Assembly (NCBI RefSeq): GCF_030124145.1
Contig: NZ_JASKMS010000023.1
Span: forward strand, 1-64,000
Direction of reading: 5' to 3'
Length of the DNA: 64,000 nt
Origin: Streptomyces sp. 378
Lineage (GTDB): Bacteria; Actinomycetota; Actinomycetes; Streptomycetales; Streptomycetaceae
The notes under the pieces were generated by a model. That model saw only the letters and a list, made by a program, of their open reading frames with translations. It did no database searches and was not told the DNA's origin. The translations under genes were made by a program, and so were the position numbers. Below are positions 1 through 8,766 of the stretch, in pieces (position 1 is the stretch's first letter; each line of letters begins with the position of its first letter).

Positions 1-69
1 ACACCGGCCGAGGTCTTCGAAGAGCAGCTACGCTCGCTGCAACAGCCCGGTGTTGCAACGACTGGTTGA
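1..69 (+). pseudogene. IS30-family transposase, 3' end only
   Basis: The first 22 codons read as the C-terminal tail typical of actinobacterial IS30-family transposases (TPAEVFEEQLRSLQQP...) and stop at TGA 67-69. The rest of the gene lies left of the window, so whether that copy is intact cannot be judged. The IS3 transposase fragment begins directly after it, which suggests that an IS30-type element jumped into an older IS3 element. Recognition rests on the short tail motif only. Confidence 0.6.
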
Positions 70-76
70 ACTCGCC

Positions 77-382
77 CAATACACGAGTTTCAAGCCGGCC
101 GAACACCTGGACGCGGCAGGCATCGCGGCCTCGATCGGCTCTGTCGGAGATGCGTACGACAACGCCCTGATGGAGAGCACGATCGGCCTGTTCAAGACCG
201 AGTCGATCAAGCCGCGGCTGCCCTGGAAGACCCTCTCCCAGGTTGAGCTGGCCACCGCCGAATGGATCGACCGGTACTGCCACCGACGACTCCACGGTGA
301 GATAGGCCACGTCCCACCCGTCGACTACGAGACCAACTACTACACAGAACTCACAAAACCCCCGGTCAAAACCACAATCTGA
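77..382 (+). pseudogene. IS3-family transposase OrfB, C-terminal fragment
   Basis: About 100 codons match the end of the IS3-family rve/integrase domain: QYTSFK, then GSVGDAYDNALMES with the catalytic glutamate region, then a tail ending at TGA 380-382. The upstream part, including the aspartates of the DDE triad, is missing. The frame is open leftwards only into IS30-derived sequence, so no functional start exists. The sequence after the stop (about 383-409, ending near GTGCGGTTCA) looks like the right inverted repeat of the element. It is an inactive IS3 remnant interrupted by an IS30-type element. Confidence 0.8.
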
Positions 383-616
383 GGTCTCTACCGAACCCGG
401 TGCGGTTCACTCCCCATCACGCTCACTCATATCCCATGGTCGCCAGGAAATGCGTCGATGTTTCATGTCGCGCGTACATACATGGTTGCCCCGGTATCCT
501 GCCTTCGCCCTCCTCCTGTCCTCGATGGTTTCCGAGGGTGCGGTGCCGGCAGTCGATGTCGCCGCCTATGGGGTTCGGCGCGGGGTGGCCGCACGCACGT
601 CGTGATGGGGTGGCGG

Positions 617-991
617 TCAGACGGTCATCCGATCGGCGGGCCGGCCGGCGCGGCGGCAGCGGGTCAGAGCCCGGCGTCCGAGCAGTACGGCGCCCAGCCC
701 CAGCGGGACGGCCACGATGGCACCGACGAGTCCGTTGCCGGTGCCGGGACCACCGCTGGCAGTGGCCAGGTGCAGCACCGCGAGAAGCATGCCGACCGTT
801 CCCACCGCGATGGCCGCCACCCCGCCGGCGCGCGCGCTGCCGGTGCTGATCCGGCGGCCGACGCGGGCCAGGGCCAGCCAGCCGATGGCCAGCCCCAGCA
901 CCCCTACTGCGAGGGCCAGGTTGGCCCCCGTCCTCCCGTCGCCGATGATCCCACCCTCGACAGCCGCCATCAGTGCTGCTGAAGCGCTCAT
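617..991 (-). CDS. DUF6223-like small membrane protein
   Basis: A 124-residue protein beginning MSASAALMAA. It has three clear hydrophobic helices (about residues 22-42, 53-73 and 85-105) separated by short Arg/Gly-rich loops and ends in a basic tail. The start at 991 is chosen because GGGGGAG lies six bases upstream of that ATG; longer reading from 1123 would be Arg-rich and non-membrane. The pattern fits the Streptomyces DUF6223 family, whose function is unknown to me. It is monocistronic and one of few intact genes in the broken left end. Confidence 0.65.
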   Translation of the reverse strand: MSASAALMAAVEGGIIGDGRTGANLALAVGVLGLAIGWLALARVGRRISTGSARAGGVAAIAVGTVGMLLAVLHLATASGGPGTGNGLVGAIVAVPLGLGAVLLGRRALTRCRRAGRPADRMTV

Positions 992-1159
992 GCCGATCTC
1001 CCCCTTCATTCTTCGTCGCCGCTTCCGAAATTCGATGTCCGTTGAGAGCATGCGCGCCGGCCTTCCTGCCGGTCGTCCAGCAGACGCAGGCACTTCCCGC
1101 TGCCGCCGCCGCGGCATCCACATACCGCAGCAGCGGCACGCGGCGGTCCGCTACCGCAC

Positions 1160-1591
1160 AGGCGGTACGACTCGCTCACCCACCAGATCTCGGTCATCAA
1201 GGTGCAGTCCGAGGTCGCCGTCCACGTGGCCCGGCGCCGCGGCGAGCAGGTGCCAGAAACCCTGCTCGCGATCCAGGAAGCCGGCCGGGAGGCAAGCCGG
1301 GAGCTGCGGGCGACCCTCGAGGCGCTGCGCGACGATGACACCACCCCGCCGCACGGACTCGACCACACCCCCAACCTGATGAAACGGCTCCAAGGGACCG
1401 GCCTGGAGACGACGCTGACGATCGAAGGACATCCGCACGCCGTGCCGGCCGCGGTGAGCCGAACCGCCTACCGGATCGTTCAGGAGTCGCTCACCAACGT
1501 CACCCGGCACGCCGCCGCCACCACTGCCTCAGTGCTCATCGACTACCGGCCGGACACCCTCGCCATCCGCGTCGACGACAACGGAAAGGAC
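1160..1591 (+). pseudogene. NarL-type sensor histidine kinase fragment (HisKA_3 plus start of HATPase)
   Basis: The frame reads RRYDSLTHQISVIKVQ, matching the dimerisation/phosphoacceptor helix of HisKA_3 kinases, which normally reads ELHDSLTHQ. Here the phosphoacceptor His codon position holds TAC (Tyr). It continues through the second helix (EAGREASRELRATLEALR) and the N-box of the ATPase (RIVQESLTNVTRHA), then is lost just after VDDNGK, before the G boxes. The sensor half and any start are gone. The frame runs on without a stop into an IS630 tail. This is a dead kinase remnant; no response regulator is nearby. Confidence 0.75.
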
Positions 1592-1624
1592 ACCTCGGTG
1601 GTTCGGCTTCCTGGCCAAAACCAG

Positions 1625-1790
1625 ATGATCCGCCACGGCGCACACAAGAACCTCCAGACCCTTGAAGCCGACATCCGCCGCTGGGTCAAGAACTGGAACG
1701 AGGACCCCAAGCCGTTCATCTGGACCAAGACCGCCGAAGAGATCCCCGACTCCCTCGCCCCTCTGCCGACGGATCTCTGACGCTGGCACT
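1625..1790 (+). pseudogene. IS630-family transposase, C-terminal fragment fused to the kinase remnant
   Basis: MIRHGAHKNLQTLEADIR and then WNEDPKPFIWTKTAEEI are the conserved tail of one IS630 subgroup. The last codons are frameshifted: the expected tail CRRISDAG appears in another frame from 1764. It therefore carries a terminal indel at about 1757-1763 and lacks the catalytic domain. It is joined in frame to the histidine-kinase fragment, creating a hybrid open frame of 192 codons (1202-1780) that is unlikely to be functional. It is a different IS630 lineage from the copy at 2654-3210. Confidence 0.75.
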
Positions 1791-2025
1791 AGAGGCGCTG
1801 AAGGGCCTTCATTCCAAGTGAACCGGGAAGTCCCGCCCCAAGGCCGGCACCGGCCCCGGGGGCGCGGTGCGTCGCGACTACCGCGGCGCCGGGCCGGCCA
1901 TGGTCCACGTTGTGCATGTTTGCCCGGAGATCGCGGTGGAAGAGTTGACCCCGACGACCGGCCGGCCGAGTCGCCGGCGGGACGGCCGGTTTCCTCGATG
2001 CCCTGAACAGAACAGGAGGCCGCCG

Positions 2026-2631
2026 TTGCGCCTCTACGCGCAGACTCCCGCACGCCGGAACCGCCAGGTGCTCGTGGACCTGATCGCCGTGACCCTGATC
2101 GCCCTCACGGTGTGGGCGGCATTCTTCGTCCGCGACATGATCATGCTGCTGGCTGAGCCGGGGCGGAAGGTCGAAAACTCCGGAGACGGCCTCGCCGAGG
2201 ACCTCGGCAATGCTGGCGAAGCGGCGTCGGACGTACCGTTCATCGGCGACGTCCTGAAGAAGCCGCTCCAGTCCGCAGCCGACGCCAGTACCGGCTTTGC
2301 CGACGCCGGTGCATCGCTCCAGGAGACCGTCACTCAGGTCGCCGACGTGACGACCGCGGCTATCATCGTCGTCCTCGTGCTCCTCATCCTGGTTCTGTGG
2401 CTCCCCCCGCGCCTGCTCTGGATTCGCCGCAGCATGATCGTCCGCCGTCTTGCCGACGCGCCGGGCGGCGCCGACCTGCTCGCCCTGCGCGCCCTCACCG
2501 GCCCGCCGGCCGCCCTCGTCGAGCTGCCCATCCCGCCCGGCGGATTCGCCGACGCCTGGCGCCGGGGTGACCAGGAGGTCATCGCCACCCTCAGCGCGGT
2601 CGCCCTCGCACACACCGGCCTGCGCCCATGA
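2026..2631 (+). CDS. Two-helix membrane protein of unknown function
   Basis: A 201-residue protein starting at TTG 2026, chosen because AGGAGG lies five bases upstream; the frame is open further left but without a comparable site. It has a basic N-terminus, a first transmembrane helix at about residues 15-38 and a soluble stretch rich in D, G and A. The second helix (about 108-130, IIVVLVLLILVLWL) is followed by a cytoplasmic tail with WIRRSMIVRR. The spacing suggests an extracellular loop of about 70 residues. I do not recognise a named domain. It sits between IS remnants but reads cleanly. Confidence 0.6.
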   Translation: MRLYAQTPARRNRQVLVDLIAVTLIALTVWAAFFVRDMIMLLAEPGRKVENSGDGLAEDLGNAGEAASDVPFIGDVLKKPLQSAADASTGFADAGASLQETVTQVADVTTAAIIVVLVLLILVLWLPPRLLWIRRSMIVRRLADAPGGADLLALRALTGPPAALVELPIPPGGFADAWRRGDQEVIATLSAVALAHTGLRP

Positions 2632-2653
2632 CGCGCGCCTTCCACGGCGGGGG

Positions 2654-3210
2654 TCAGCCGACGGACGGATACAGGCCGGGGCACCGGAGGTGCGTAGCGT
2701 TCGCCCAGCGACGGATGTCCGCACCGGTATGGGCGGAGAGGTTGTCCAGGATGATGTAGATCGGAGTGCCGTCGGGCCGGGCGGCCCGGATCGACTTCAG
2801 CGCGGCCAGGGTGTTGGCGGTGCCCATGCGGCGGCGGTTGACGCCCCACAGCCGGTCGTCGCCGACGGAGTAGCAGCCGTGGACGTAGGTGACGCCGTGG
2901 GTGCGACGGTAGGTCGCCGGAAGGCGGTCGGGCTGCCCTGCCTTGGCCCAGCAGGAACCTGCAGTGGGCGGATGCCCAGGGGCCCGAACTCGTCGAAGGC
3001 GAAGACCCGGTCCGGGAAGTGCTCCAGCACGTGCTCGATGCGGTCGAGCTTGGCGTCGCGTTCGGGATCGGGCGACTCCTTCCAGGTCTTCGTGCGCTGG
3101 AAGGTGATCCCGCGGCGCCGGAGCAGGCACCGTAGCGCTTCCCGGCCGATCCGTATGACGCGTCCGTGTACTTTCCGCAGGTAGGCGGCGAGTTTGCGGA
3201 TCGACCAACG
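2654..3210 (-). pseudogene. IS630-family transposase, frameshifted and truncated
   Basis: Reading leftwards from 3210, the frame begins RWSIRKLAAYLRKVHG and passes KTWKESPDPERDAKLDRI and VFAFDEFGPLGIRP, the IS630 helix-turn-helix and first catalytic Asp region. A one-base loss in the G run at 2964-2967 shifts the frame. The second part continues TAGSCWAKAG, then THGVTYVHGCYSVGDD and IYIILDNLSAH (second Asp) before diverging near 2710, so the third catalytic residue is absent. The element interrupts the SARP gene: transposase reading begins directly at the break in SARP homology. It cannot encode an active transposase. Confidence 0.85.
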
Positions 3211-4005
3211 CTGCGCCCAGACCTGGGCGGCCGGCCCTCCTGGGCCCGGGTCGAGATGATCCGCCTGCCGCAGGAGGTCAGTCTCCAGACGGCGCAGTCT
3301 CGGCCCGGGCTCGAGCCCCATCCGGTCGCTCAGTGTGCTGCGGGCTCGCCGCACGACGGACAGCGCGTCGGTCTGACGCCCCGACCGGTACAGGGCCAGG
3401 GCGAGGAGATGCCAGCCGTTCTCGCGCCAGGGGTGTTCGCTGACGTAGGTGTCCAGCTCGGGAACGGCCTCGGCCGCACCGCCCAGGGCCAGCCGGGCCT
3501 CGGCCCGGCTTTCGACGGCCCGGCATTCCAGATCGGTCAGCCGGTTGCGTTCGGAGCGTACCCAGGACGCGTCCGCCACATCGGCGTACGCGGGACCGCG
3601 CCACCAGCTCAGCGCCTGTGTGAGCCGGCGTACGGCCTCGGTCGGCGGCAGGTCGGCGGCTGAGTGGACGGCGTGCTCGAAACGCCAGGCGTCCACGTGC
3701 TCGTCCGCGGCCTTCAGGGCGTAGCCCGAGCCCTCGGTGACCAGCAGCCGGGGCCGGGCGCGGGGCAGGCGGTCGGGTTCCAGGGCACGGCGCAGCGCGG
3801 CCACGAAGGTGCGCAGCGTGCCGAGGGCTTCGGTCGGCGGCTCGTCCCAGAGGTCCTCGACCAGGCGGGTGACCGGCACGACGCGACGGCGGGCGACGAC
3901 GAGCCGCGCCAGGACCGCCCGGTGCATCGGGCCTTTGAGACCGATGGCTCGCCCGTCGGGGTTCCAGGCCGCGACCGCCCCCAGCACACCCAGTTCCACG
4001 TGCAT
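3211..4005 (-). pseudogene. SARP-family transcriptional activator, 3' truncated by IS630
   Basis: Start ATG 4005 opens MHVELGVLGAVAAW, the usual beginning of a Streptomyces antibiotic regulatory protein. A winged-helix DNA-binding domain (about residues 1-95, with RLVEDLWDEPP and TLRTFVAALRRALEP) is followed by the bacterial transcriptional activation domain (about 100-250, with ENGWHLLALALYRSGRQTDAL). Homology stops around residue 262, where the frame passes straight into IS630 sequence. Many short SARPs end near here, so both domains might still fold, but the natural stop is lost. Such proteins usually activate biosynthetic clusters; no such cluster is in the window. Confidence 0.8.
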
Positions 4006-4145
4006 GTTCGTCGTCCGCTCCACCGAGATCCGGAGTCCAACGTACCGGGTGCTCATCGGATGCTCATCCATCGCGACGAGGGTGGGGACATCAAGGACGG
4101 CCGCCCAGTGGAGCCGCTCCCTCTTCGAACGGAACGAGTCCTGCT

Positions 4146-5025
4146 ATGTCACCCACCATTCCCGACTTCACCTACCAGCGCGTGCGCGGCACCGACGGCA
4201 TCTCCCTGAACGTCGCCGTCGGCGGTTCGGGCACCCCCGTGGTGCTCCTCCACGGCTTCCCCCAGACCCACCTCATGTGGCGGGGTGTCGCCCCCGAACT
4301 GGCCCGGGACCACACAGTCATCTGCCCCGACCTGCGCGGGTACGGCGACAGCGACAAGCCGGCCGAGGACGGCCCGGACACCTACTCCAAGCGGACCATG
4401 GCCCAGGACATCGTCACGCTCGCCCAGGAGCTGGGGCACGACCGCTTCGCTCTCGCGGGCCACGACCGCGGCGCGCTGGTGGCCTTCCGGGCCGGCCTGG
4501 ACCACCCGGAGGCCGTCAGCCACCTGGCCTGCCTGGACGTGCTGCCCACCCTCGACATGTGGGAGGCGCTGCACGGCGTCACCGCCGCCGTCGGCTTCCA
4601 CCTGTACCTCATGACACAGCCGCCCGGCCTGCCGGAGAAGATGATCCAGGCCAGTGCCGACGAGTTCTTCGGCTACTTCCTCGATGTGTGGGCCAACCGC
4701 CCCGAGGCCATTCCGGCCGACATACGCGACGCCTACCTCGCGGCATGCCGCAACGCCGTCCCGTCGATCGTCGCGGACTACCGGGCCTCCGCGGGCATCG
4801 ACGTGGAGCACGACCGCGCCGACCGCGCCGCGGGCCGCCGGCTCTCCATGCCCCTGACCGTGCTCCAGCAGGACTGGGGCGCCGCGCTCGGCTACGAGGC
4901 CGCCGCGCTGTGGGGCGCCTGGGCCGGCGACCTGAAGCACCTCACGGATTCCTTCCGGCCACTTCATGGCCGAGGAAGCCCCGGCGGACATCGTGGAGGC
5001 GTTCCGGGAACTGCTGACGCGCTGA
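4146..5025 (+). pseudogene. Alpha/beta hydrolase (dehalogenase/epoxide-hydrolase type) with a 4-bp duplication
   Basis: The N-terminal part is a normal fold: VVLLHGFPQTHLMW (oxyanion loop), DLRGYGDSDKP, and the nucleophile elbow AGHDRGALVA with an Asp nucleophile, as in haloalkane/fluoroacetate dehalogenases and epoxide hydrolases. At 4949-4956 the sequence TTCC is tandemly repeated. Removing one copy restores DSGHFMAEEAP, which carries the catalytic His, and an ending ELLTR with stop TGA 5023-5025. As it stands the frame misses the catalytic His and reads into unrelated sequence to 5345. It is a recent-looking inactivation or, less likely, a sequencing error. Confidence 0.8.
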
Positions 5026-5198
5026 CCCGAGAAAGGAGGGAGGCCGTGCCCCGCGCGCGAGGCCCGGGAAAGACGCCATCGGGTCCCGCGGGTTGTGCGT
5101 CAGGTGACGACCTTTCCTGCTGCCAGTGCGCTTCGGATCGGGCCATGCCGCCAGGCCTTCACCTTCACCCCGGTTCACTCAGGAGCGGCGATGCTCCG

Positions 5199-6003
5199 TC
5201 AGCCGAGCGAGTCCCAGAACGTGGTCAGTTCCCGGGCGCTGTACTCGGGGTCCTGGAGCATCCACCAGTGCCCTGGGGCATCTCGACGTGGCGCGCGCCG
5301 AGGATTTCGGCCGTCTCCCGGGACATGACGGGGTCCTTGACGTGATCGGCCTTGGGGGTGAGCACCAGGCCGGGGCTGTGGGGGGGGGTGGCGGTCGTCG
5401 GCCCCCAGTCGGCGAAGACGTTGGGGGTGGACGAGCGGTAGAGCGCGAGGATCGCGTCGCACATCGTGCGGTCGAGCCGTGCGTTCATGGCCCGTGCGTG
5501 CGCTTTGGGAACGCCCCACCCGCGCATCGCTGTGGCGGTGTTCCGAGGGTGCTCCGCCGGCACCGACAGGGCATGGGCCATGAACGCCTCGCCCGCCTCT
5601 GGGGTCTGCCAGGTCTGGGCGAGGTCGTGCCAGACGTAGGAGGGGTGGTAGATGCAGGCCACGTCCTTCACCCAGCTGCGCAGCGGTACGGCTCCCGTGG
5701 TGGCGATGCGTGCACTCAGCAGTGCGCCCCAGTCGTGGCCGACGAGGTCGATGGGCCCGTCCACCTCTTTCAGGGCATCGGTCAGCCAGCGGAGGTAGAA
5801 CTCCTGGTGGCCGTGGTGCCTTTGGGCAGCGGGGTGCCGAAGCCGGGCAGGGACAGGGCGATGCTGTCGCGGCCGAGCAGGGGACGCAGTTCGTCCCAGA
5901 CCTCAGGGGTCTCGGGAACGCCGTGGACCAGGACGACAGGAATGGGTGCGATCCGTTTCGTTGCGTGGACCCGATGCGGTGGTGATGCAACAGGCGGGTG
6001 CAT
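5199..6003 (-). pseudogene. Alpha/beta hydrolase with two single-base deletions
   Basis: Starting at ATG 6003, the protein reads PVVLVHGVPETPEVWDELRP and LSLPGFGTPLP. A lost base at about 5801-5807 shifts the frame. The next frame gives FYLRWL and DLVGHDWGALLSARIA, an Asp-nucleophile elbow. A second lost base near 5272 (CAGGGCAC where CAGGGCCAC is expected) shifts it again to HWWMLQDPEYSARELTTFW, which holds the terminal His region, ending at TGA 5199-5201. All three parts align to one hydrolase of about 265 residues. It lies next to another broken hydrolase, in the opposite orientation. Confidence 0.8.
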
Positions 6004-6015
6004 GGGGTGACTACG

Positions 6016-6402
6016 TCACAGGGGCGGGGAGGGTTCGGTCCGGCTTCCCCGCGGGCGGGTGCGGGCCGGCTCCGCTGGACCGGATCCCTGCCTCAGGGAG
6101 CAGAGCTCGCGGCGCTCTTCAGCGAGGACGTTCGGCAGTACTTCGCTGCTGGCGGCGGCCGACGCGAGGTACGAGCAGGTGGAGGTGCCGGTGTACCTCG
6201 TGACCCGGTACCGCCGCTCGTGACCGGCCGGTTCGGCACGAACCAGCCCGACCCGGTCGAGGACGGCGAGGTGTTCGGACACGGCCTGCCCCGTGAGGGG
6301 CAGGCCCGGGCTGAGCGAGGTGGCCGTTCCGGCTCCGGACGCGAGGAGCACCTCCGGTGGTGCGTCGACGTGGACCTCGCACTCGATACTGCCCTACTCC
6401 AT
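6016..6402 (-). pseudogene. Scrambled AHSA1/SRPBCC N-terminus joined to an ArsR-type HTH
   Basis: From ATG 6402 the reading is ME-stop-GSIECEVHVDAPPEV, the hallmark start of Streptomyces AHSA1/SRPBCC proteins (MEYGSIE...), but the third codon is TAG. Directly after this the sequence becomes an ArsR winged helix (LPLTGQAVSEHLAVLDRVG, then ERRYRV) and then loses homology. In intact loci the ArsR gene precedes the AHSA1 gene, so the order here implies a rearrangement or deletion as well as a nonsense change. Not expected to make a functional protein. Confidence 0.65.
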
Positions 6403-6497
6403 GCCCGACCCCCTCTGCGACCTTTCGTGGCGTATCAGAGCACGGCAGTGGGCGTTCACATGCCATGGTTGGTTGCACATGGGTGCGACGTCGTCCA

Positions 6498-7715
6498 TCA
6501 GCCGTCGGCGACATCCGTACGGGGCTGCCGGTAGGGCCGCAGCGCGCGGCGCGCTATGGCGAAACGATGCGTCTCCGACGGGCCGTCGTAGATGCGGAAC
6601 GGCCGCACCTCCCTGAACAGGCGGGCCAGCGGGGCGTCGGCGGCCGAGATGCCGAGCGCTCCGCAGATCTGCACCGCGCGGTCGACCACTCGGTTCACCG
6701 CCTCCGCCACGAAGGTCTTGGACACCGAGGTGAGCTGCGAGGCGGCGGCGGAGCCGGTGTCCAGTTCCCAGGCGGTGCGCAGGATCAGGGCGCGGCTCGC
6801 CTCGATGTCGATCTCGGAGTCGGCCAGCATCTGCTGGACCATGCCGAGGTCTCCCAGAGCCGAGCCGAACGCCCTCCGGCTCCCCGCCCGCTCCAAGGCA
6901 ACGTCCTGGGCGCGGCGGGCGGCTCCCAGCCAGCGCATGCAGTGGGTCATCCGGGCGGGACCGAGCCTGACCTGGGCGCCCTGGAAGCCGTGGTCCACCG
7001 CTCCGAGCACCTGCTCCTCCCCCACCACGCACTCCTCGAAGGCGAGCTCGCTGTGCCCGGCGAAGAGCGACTCGTCGAGGGTCTCGATGGTCCGGACGAG
7101 GCGCATGCCGGGATTGCCGGCCTCGACGAGGAACATGGTGGCGCCGCCCGGGTCGCCGGGACTGCCGGAGGTGCGGGCCATGACGATGGCGAAGCCGGCG
7201 CCCTCGGCACCGGTGATGAACCACTTGCGCCCGTCGATGCGCCAGCCGCCGGGGACCCGGGTCGCGGTGGTCCGCAGGGAGCGGGGATCGGCACCCGCAC
7301 CGGGTGCCGGTTCGGTCATGGCGAAACAGGACCGTGACTCCCCCGCGGCGAGCGGACGCAGATACCTCTGCTTCTGCTCTTCGGTGGCCACCTTCTCCAG
7401 CAGGTGCATGTTGCCCTCGTCCGGGGCGGCGCAGTTCAGCGCCAGCGGTCCGAGCAGGGAGTAGCCCGCCGCCTCGAACACCACCGCCTGCCCGCGCAGG
7501 TCGAGCCCGTGTCCGCCCCAGCGCGCCGGCACGTGCGGAGCGAAGACCCCCGCGTCACGGGCGGCCTTTTGCAGGGTCTCCCGCAGGGCCTCGGGGGCGT
7601 CGTGCACGGAGCCGCCGCACTCACGCTCGGCCGGAACGACCACCTCGCGCACGAACTCGGCCGTCTTGGCGGCGAGTTGAGTGACAGTCGGGTCTGCATC
7701 GAACTGGATGGGCAC
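6498..7715 (-). CDS. Acyl-CoA dehydrogenase (ACAD10/11-like)
   Basis: A 405-residue flavoprotein that would introduce an alpha,beta double bond into an acyl-CoA. The start GTG 7715 is preceded by GGGAGG five bases upstream; the longer reading to 7760 lacks a site. The FAD/substrate motif CFAMTEPAPGAGAD and WFITGAEGAGFAIVMA are present, and the C-terminus has RIYDGPSETHRFAIAR. The Asp in IYDGP stands where medium-chain enzymes have the catalytic Glu, a feature of ACAD10/11-type enzymes that handle unusual acyl groups. It is transcribed leftwards from the shared region holding the 7766-7788 operator. Confidence 0.9.
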   Translation of the reverse strand: MPIQFDADPTVTQLAAKTAEFVREVVVPAERECGGSVHDAPEALRETLQKAARDAGVFAPHVPARWGGHGLDLRGQAVVFEAAGYSLLGPLALNCAAPDEGNMHLLEKVATEEQKQRYLRPLAAGESRSCFAMTEPAPGAGADPRSLRTTATRVPGGWRIDGRKWFITGAEGAGFAIVMARTSGSPGDPGGATMFLVEAGNPGMRLVRTIETLDESLFAGHSELAFEECVVGEEQVLGAVDHGFQGAQVRLGPARMTHCMRWLGAARRAQDVALERAGSRRAFGSALGDLGMVQQMLADSEIDIEASRALILRTAWELDTGSAAASQLTSVSKTFVAEAVNRVVDRAVQICGALGISAADAPLARLFREVRPFRIYDGPSETHRFAIARRALRPYRQPRTDVADG

Positions 7716-7765
7716 GGGACCTCCCGCCGACGGGCGTACGGGCATCGGCTCCCGTCGCATTCTAG

Positions 7766-7788
7766 AAACTGTATAGCCTCTTCAGTAT
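7766..7788. promoter_or_regulatory. Operator-like site A of the island-wide 23-bp motif
   Basis: AAACTG-N11-CAGTAT lies between the divergent acyl-CoA dehydrogenase and enoyl-CoA hydratase genes, 50 bases from one start and 47 from the other. It fits the shared pattern TTACTG-N11-CAGTAA in 4 of 6 left and 5 of 6 right positions. Confidence 0.5.
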
Positions 7789-7835
7789 CTTGCCGGGAAG
7801 CACCCGGCGACGGGAAGACCACAGGAGAAACACCC

Positions 7836-8672
7836 ATGAGCCTTGCCGTGAGCACCGAGCCGGTCCGGATCGTCCGCCACCCCGACCGGGTCGTCGAGCT
7901 GAGACTCGACGACCCGGGGCGGGGCAACGCCCTGGATCTGAGGACGGCCGAGGCCTTGCGGGAGACCGCGCTCGAGGTGGCCGCGGACCCGGGCGGCGCC
8001 GTGCTGCTGCGGGCGACGGGCGGCAACTTCTGCGTGGGCGGTGACCTGCGCGCCTTCGCCGGTCGCGGCGCCGGGACCGGCGCCTACGTCCATGCCGTGG
8101 CGAGCGCCGCGCACGCGGCGGTACAGGCTCTGTACGAGCTGCCCGTACCGCTGGTGACCGCCGTGCGCGGCGCGGCCGCGGGTGGCGGGGTCGGCCTGGC
8201 GCTGGTGGGTGACATCGTCCTGGCGGCCCGGTCCGCGCGGTTCCGGCTGGCGTACACGGCGATCGGGCTGACGCCGGACTGCGGGGCCTCCTGGTTCCTG
8301 CCGCACCTGGTGGGCCCGCGCAGAGCGGCGGACCTGATCCTCACCAACCGGGTCCTGACCGGCGACGACGCCGAACGATGGGGCCTGGTCTCCCACTGCG
8401 TGAAGGACGAGGAACTGGACGACGCGGCACACCGGACCGCGGCCGGTCTGGCCGCCGGCGCCGGTGACGCGCTGCGTGCCGCGAAGGGTCTGCTGCGTGC
8501 CGGCACCGGCGACGAACTGTGCCACCACCTCGCCGAAGAGGCGCGGCTGATCACCGCTCTGGCGGGCGGCCGGGAGGCGCGGGACCGCATGGCGTCGTTC
8601 CTCGCCGCGCGAGGTCGCCCGAAGGCGGGTGACGGCCGGACCGCGGCCGACGCAACCGAAAGTGTTTCTTGA
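7836..8672 (+). CDS. Enoyl-CoA hydratase/isomerase family protein
   Basis: A 278-residue crotonase-fold enzyme. The start ATG 7836 has AGGAGA eight bases upstream. NFCVGGDLRAFA and VRGAAAGGGVGLALVGD form the oxyanion hole. The usual second catalytic Glu is replaced in GLTPDCGASWFLP by an Asp, which is common among isomerase-like or atypical crotonases such as the PaaG group, so hydration is not certain. It acts on unsaturated acyl-CoAs made by the dehydrogenases of the island and is divergent from one of them across site A. Confidence 0.85.
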   Translation: MSLAVSTEPVRIVRHPDRVVELRLDDPGRGNALDLRTAEALRETALEVAADPGGAVLLRATGGNFCVGGDLRAFAGRGAGTGAYVHAVASAAHAAVQALYELPVPLVTAVRGAAAGGGVGLALVGDIVLAARSARFRLAYTAIGLTPDCGASWFLPHLVGPRRAADLILTNRVLTGDDAERWGLVSHCVKDEELDDAAHRTAAGLAAGAGDALRAAKGLLRAGTGDELCHHLAEEARLITALAGGREARDRMASFLAARGRPKAGDGRTAADATESVS

Positions 8673-8687
8673 GTCCCTCTTCACTAA
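8665..8687. promoter_or_regulatory. Operator-like site B
   Basis: TTTCTT-N11-CACTAA overlaps the stop of the upstream hydratase gene and precedes the six-gene operon starting at 8767 by 79 bases. It matches the island motif in 4 of 6 and 5 of 6 positions with the exact N11 spacing. It is weaker than sites C, D and G. Confidence 0.35.
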
Positions 8688-8766
8688 CAGGCTCGCCGAG
8701 GCGTAACCTCCGGGCAACACAGATCCAAGGAACCGGTCACCACAGTGCCGGGGAAAAGGTGTGGCG

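Noticed and set aside
3211..4005. SARP as a sign of an antibiotic biosynthetic cluster in this window
   Set aside because: No PKS, NRPS, terpene synthase or other core biosynthetic gene is present, and the SARP gene is itself broken.
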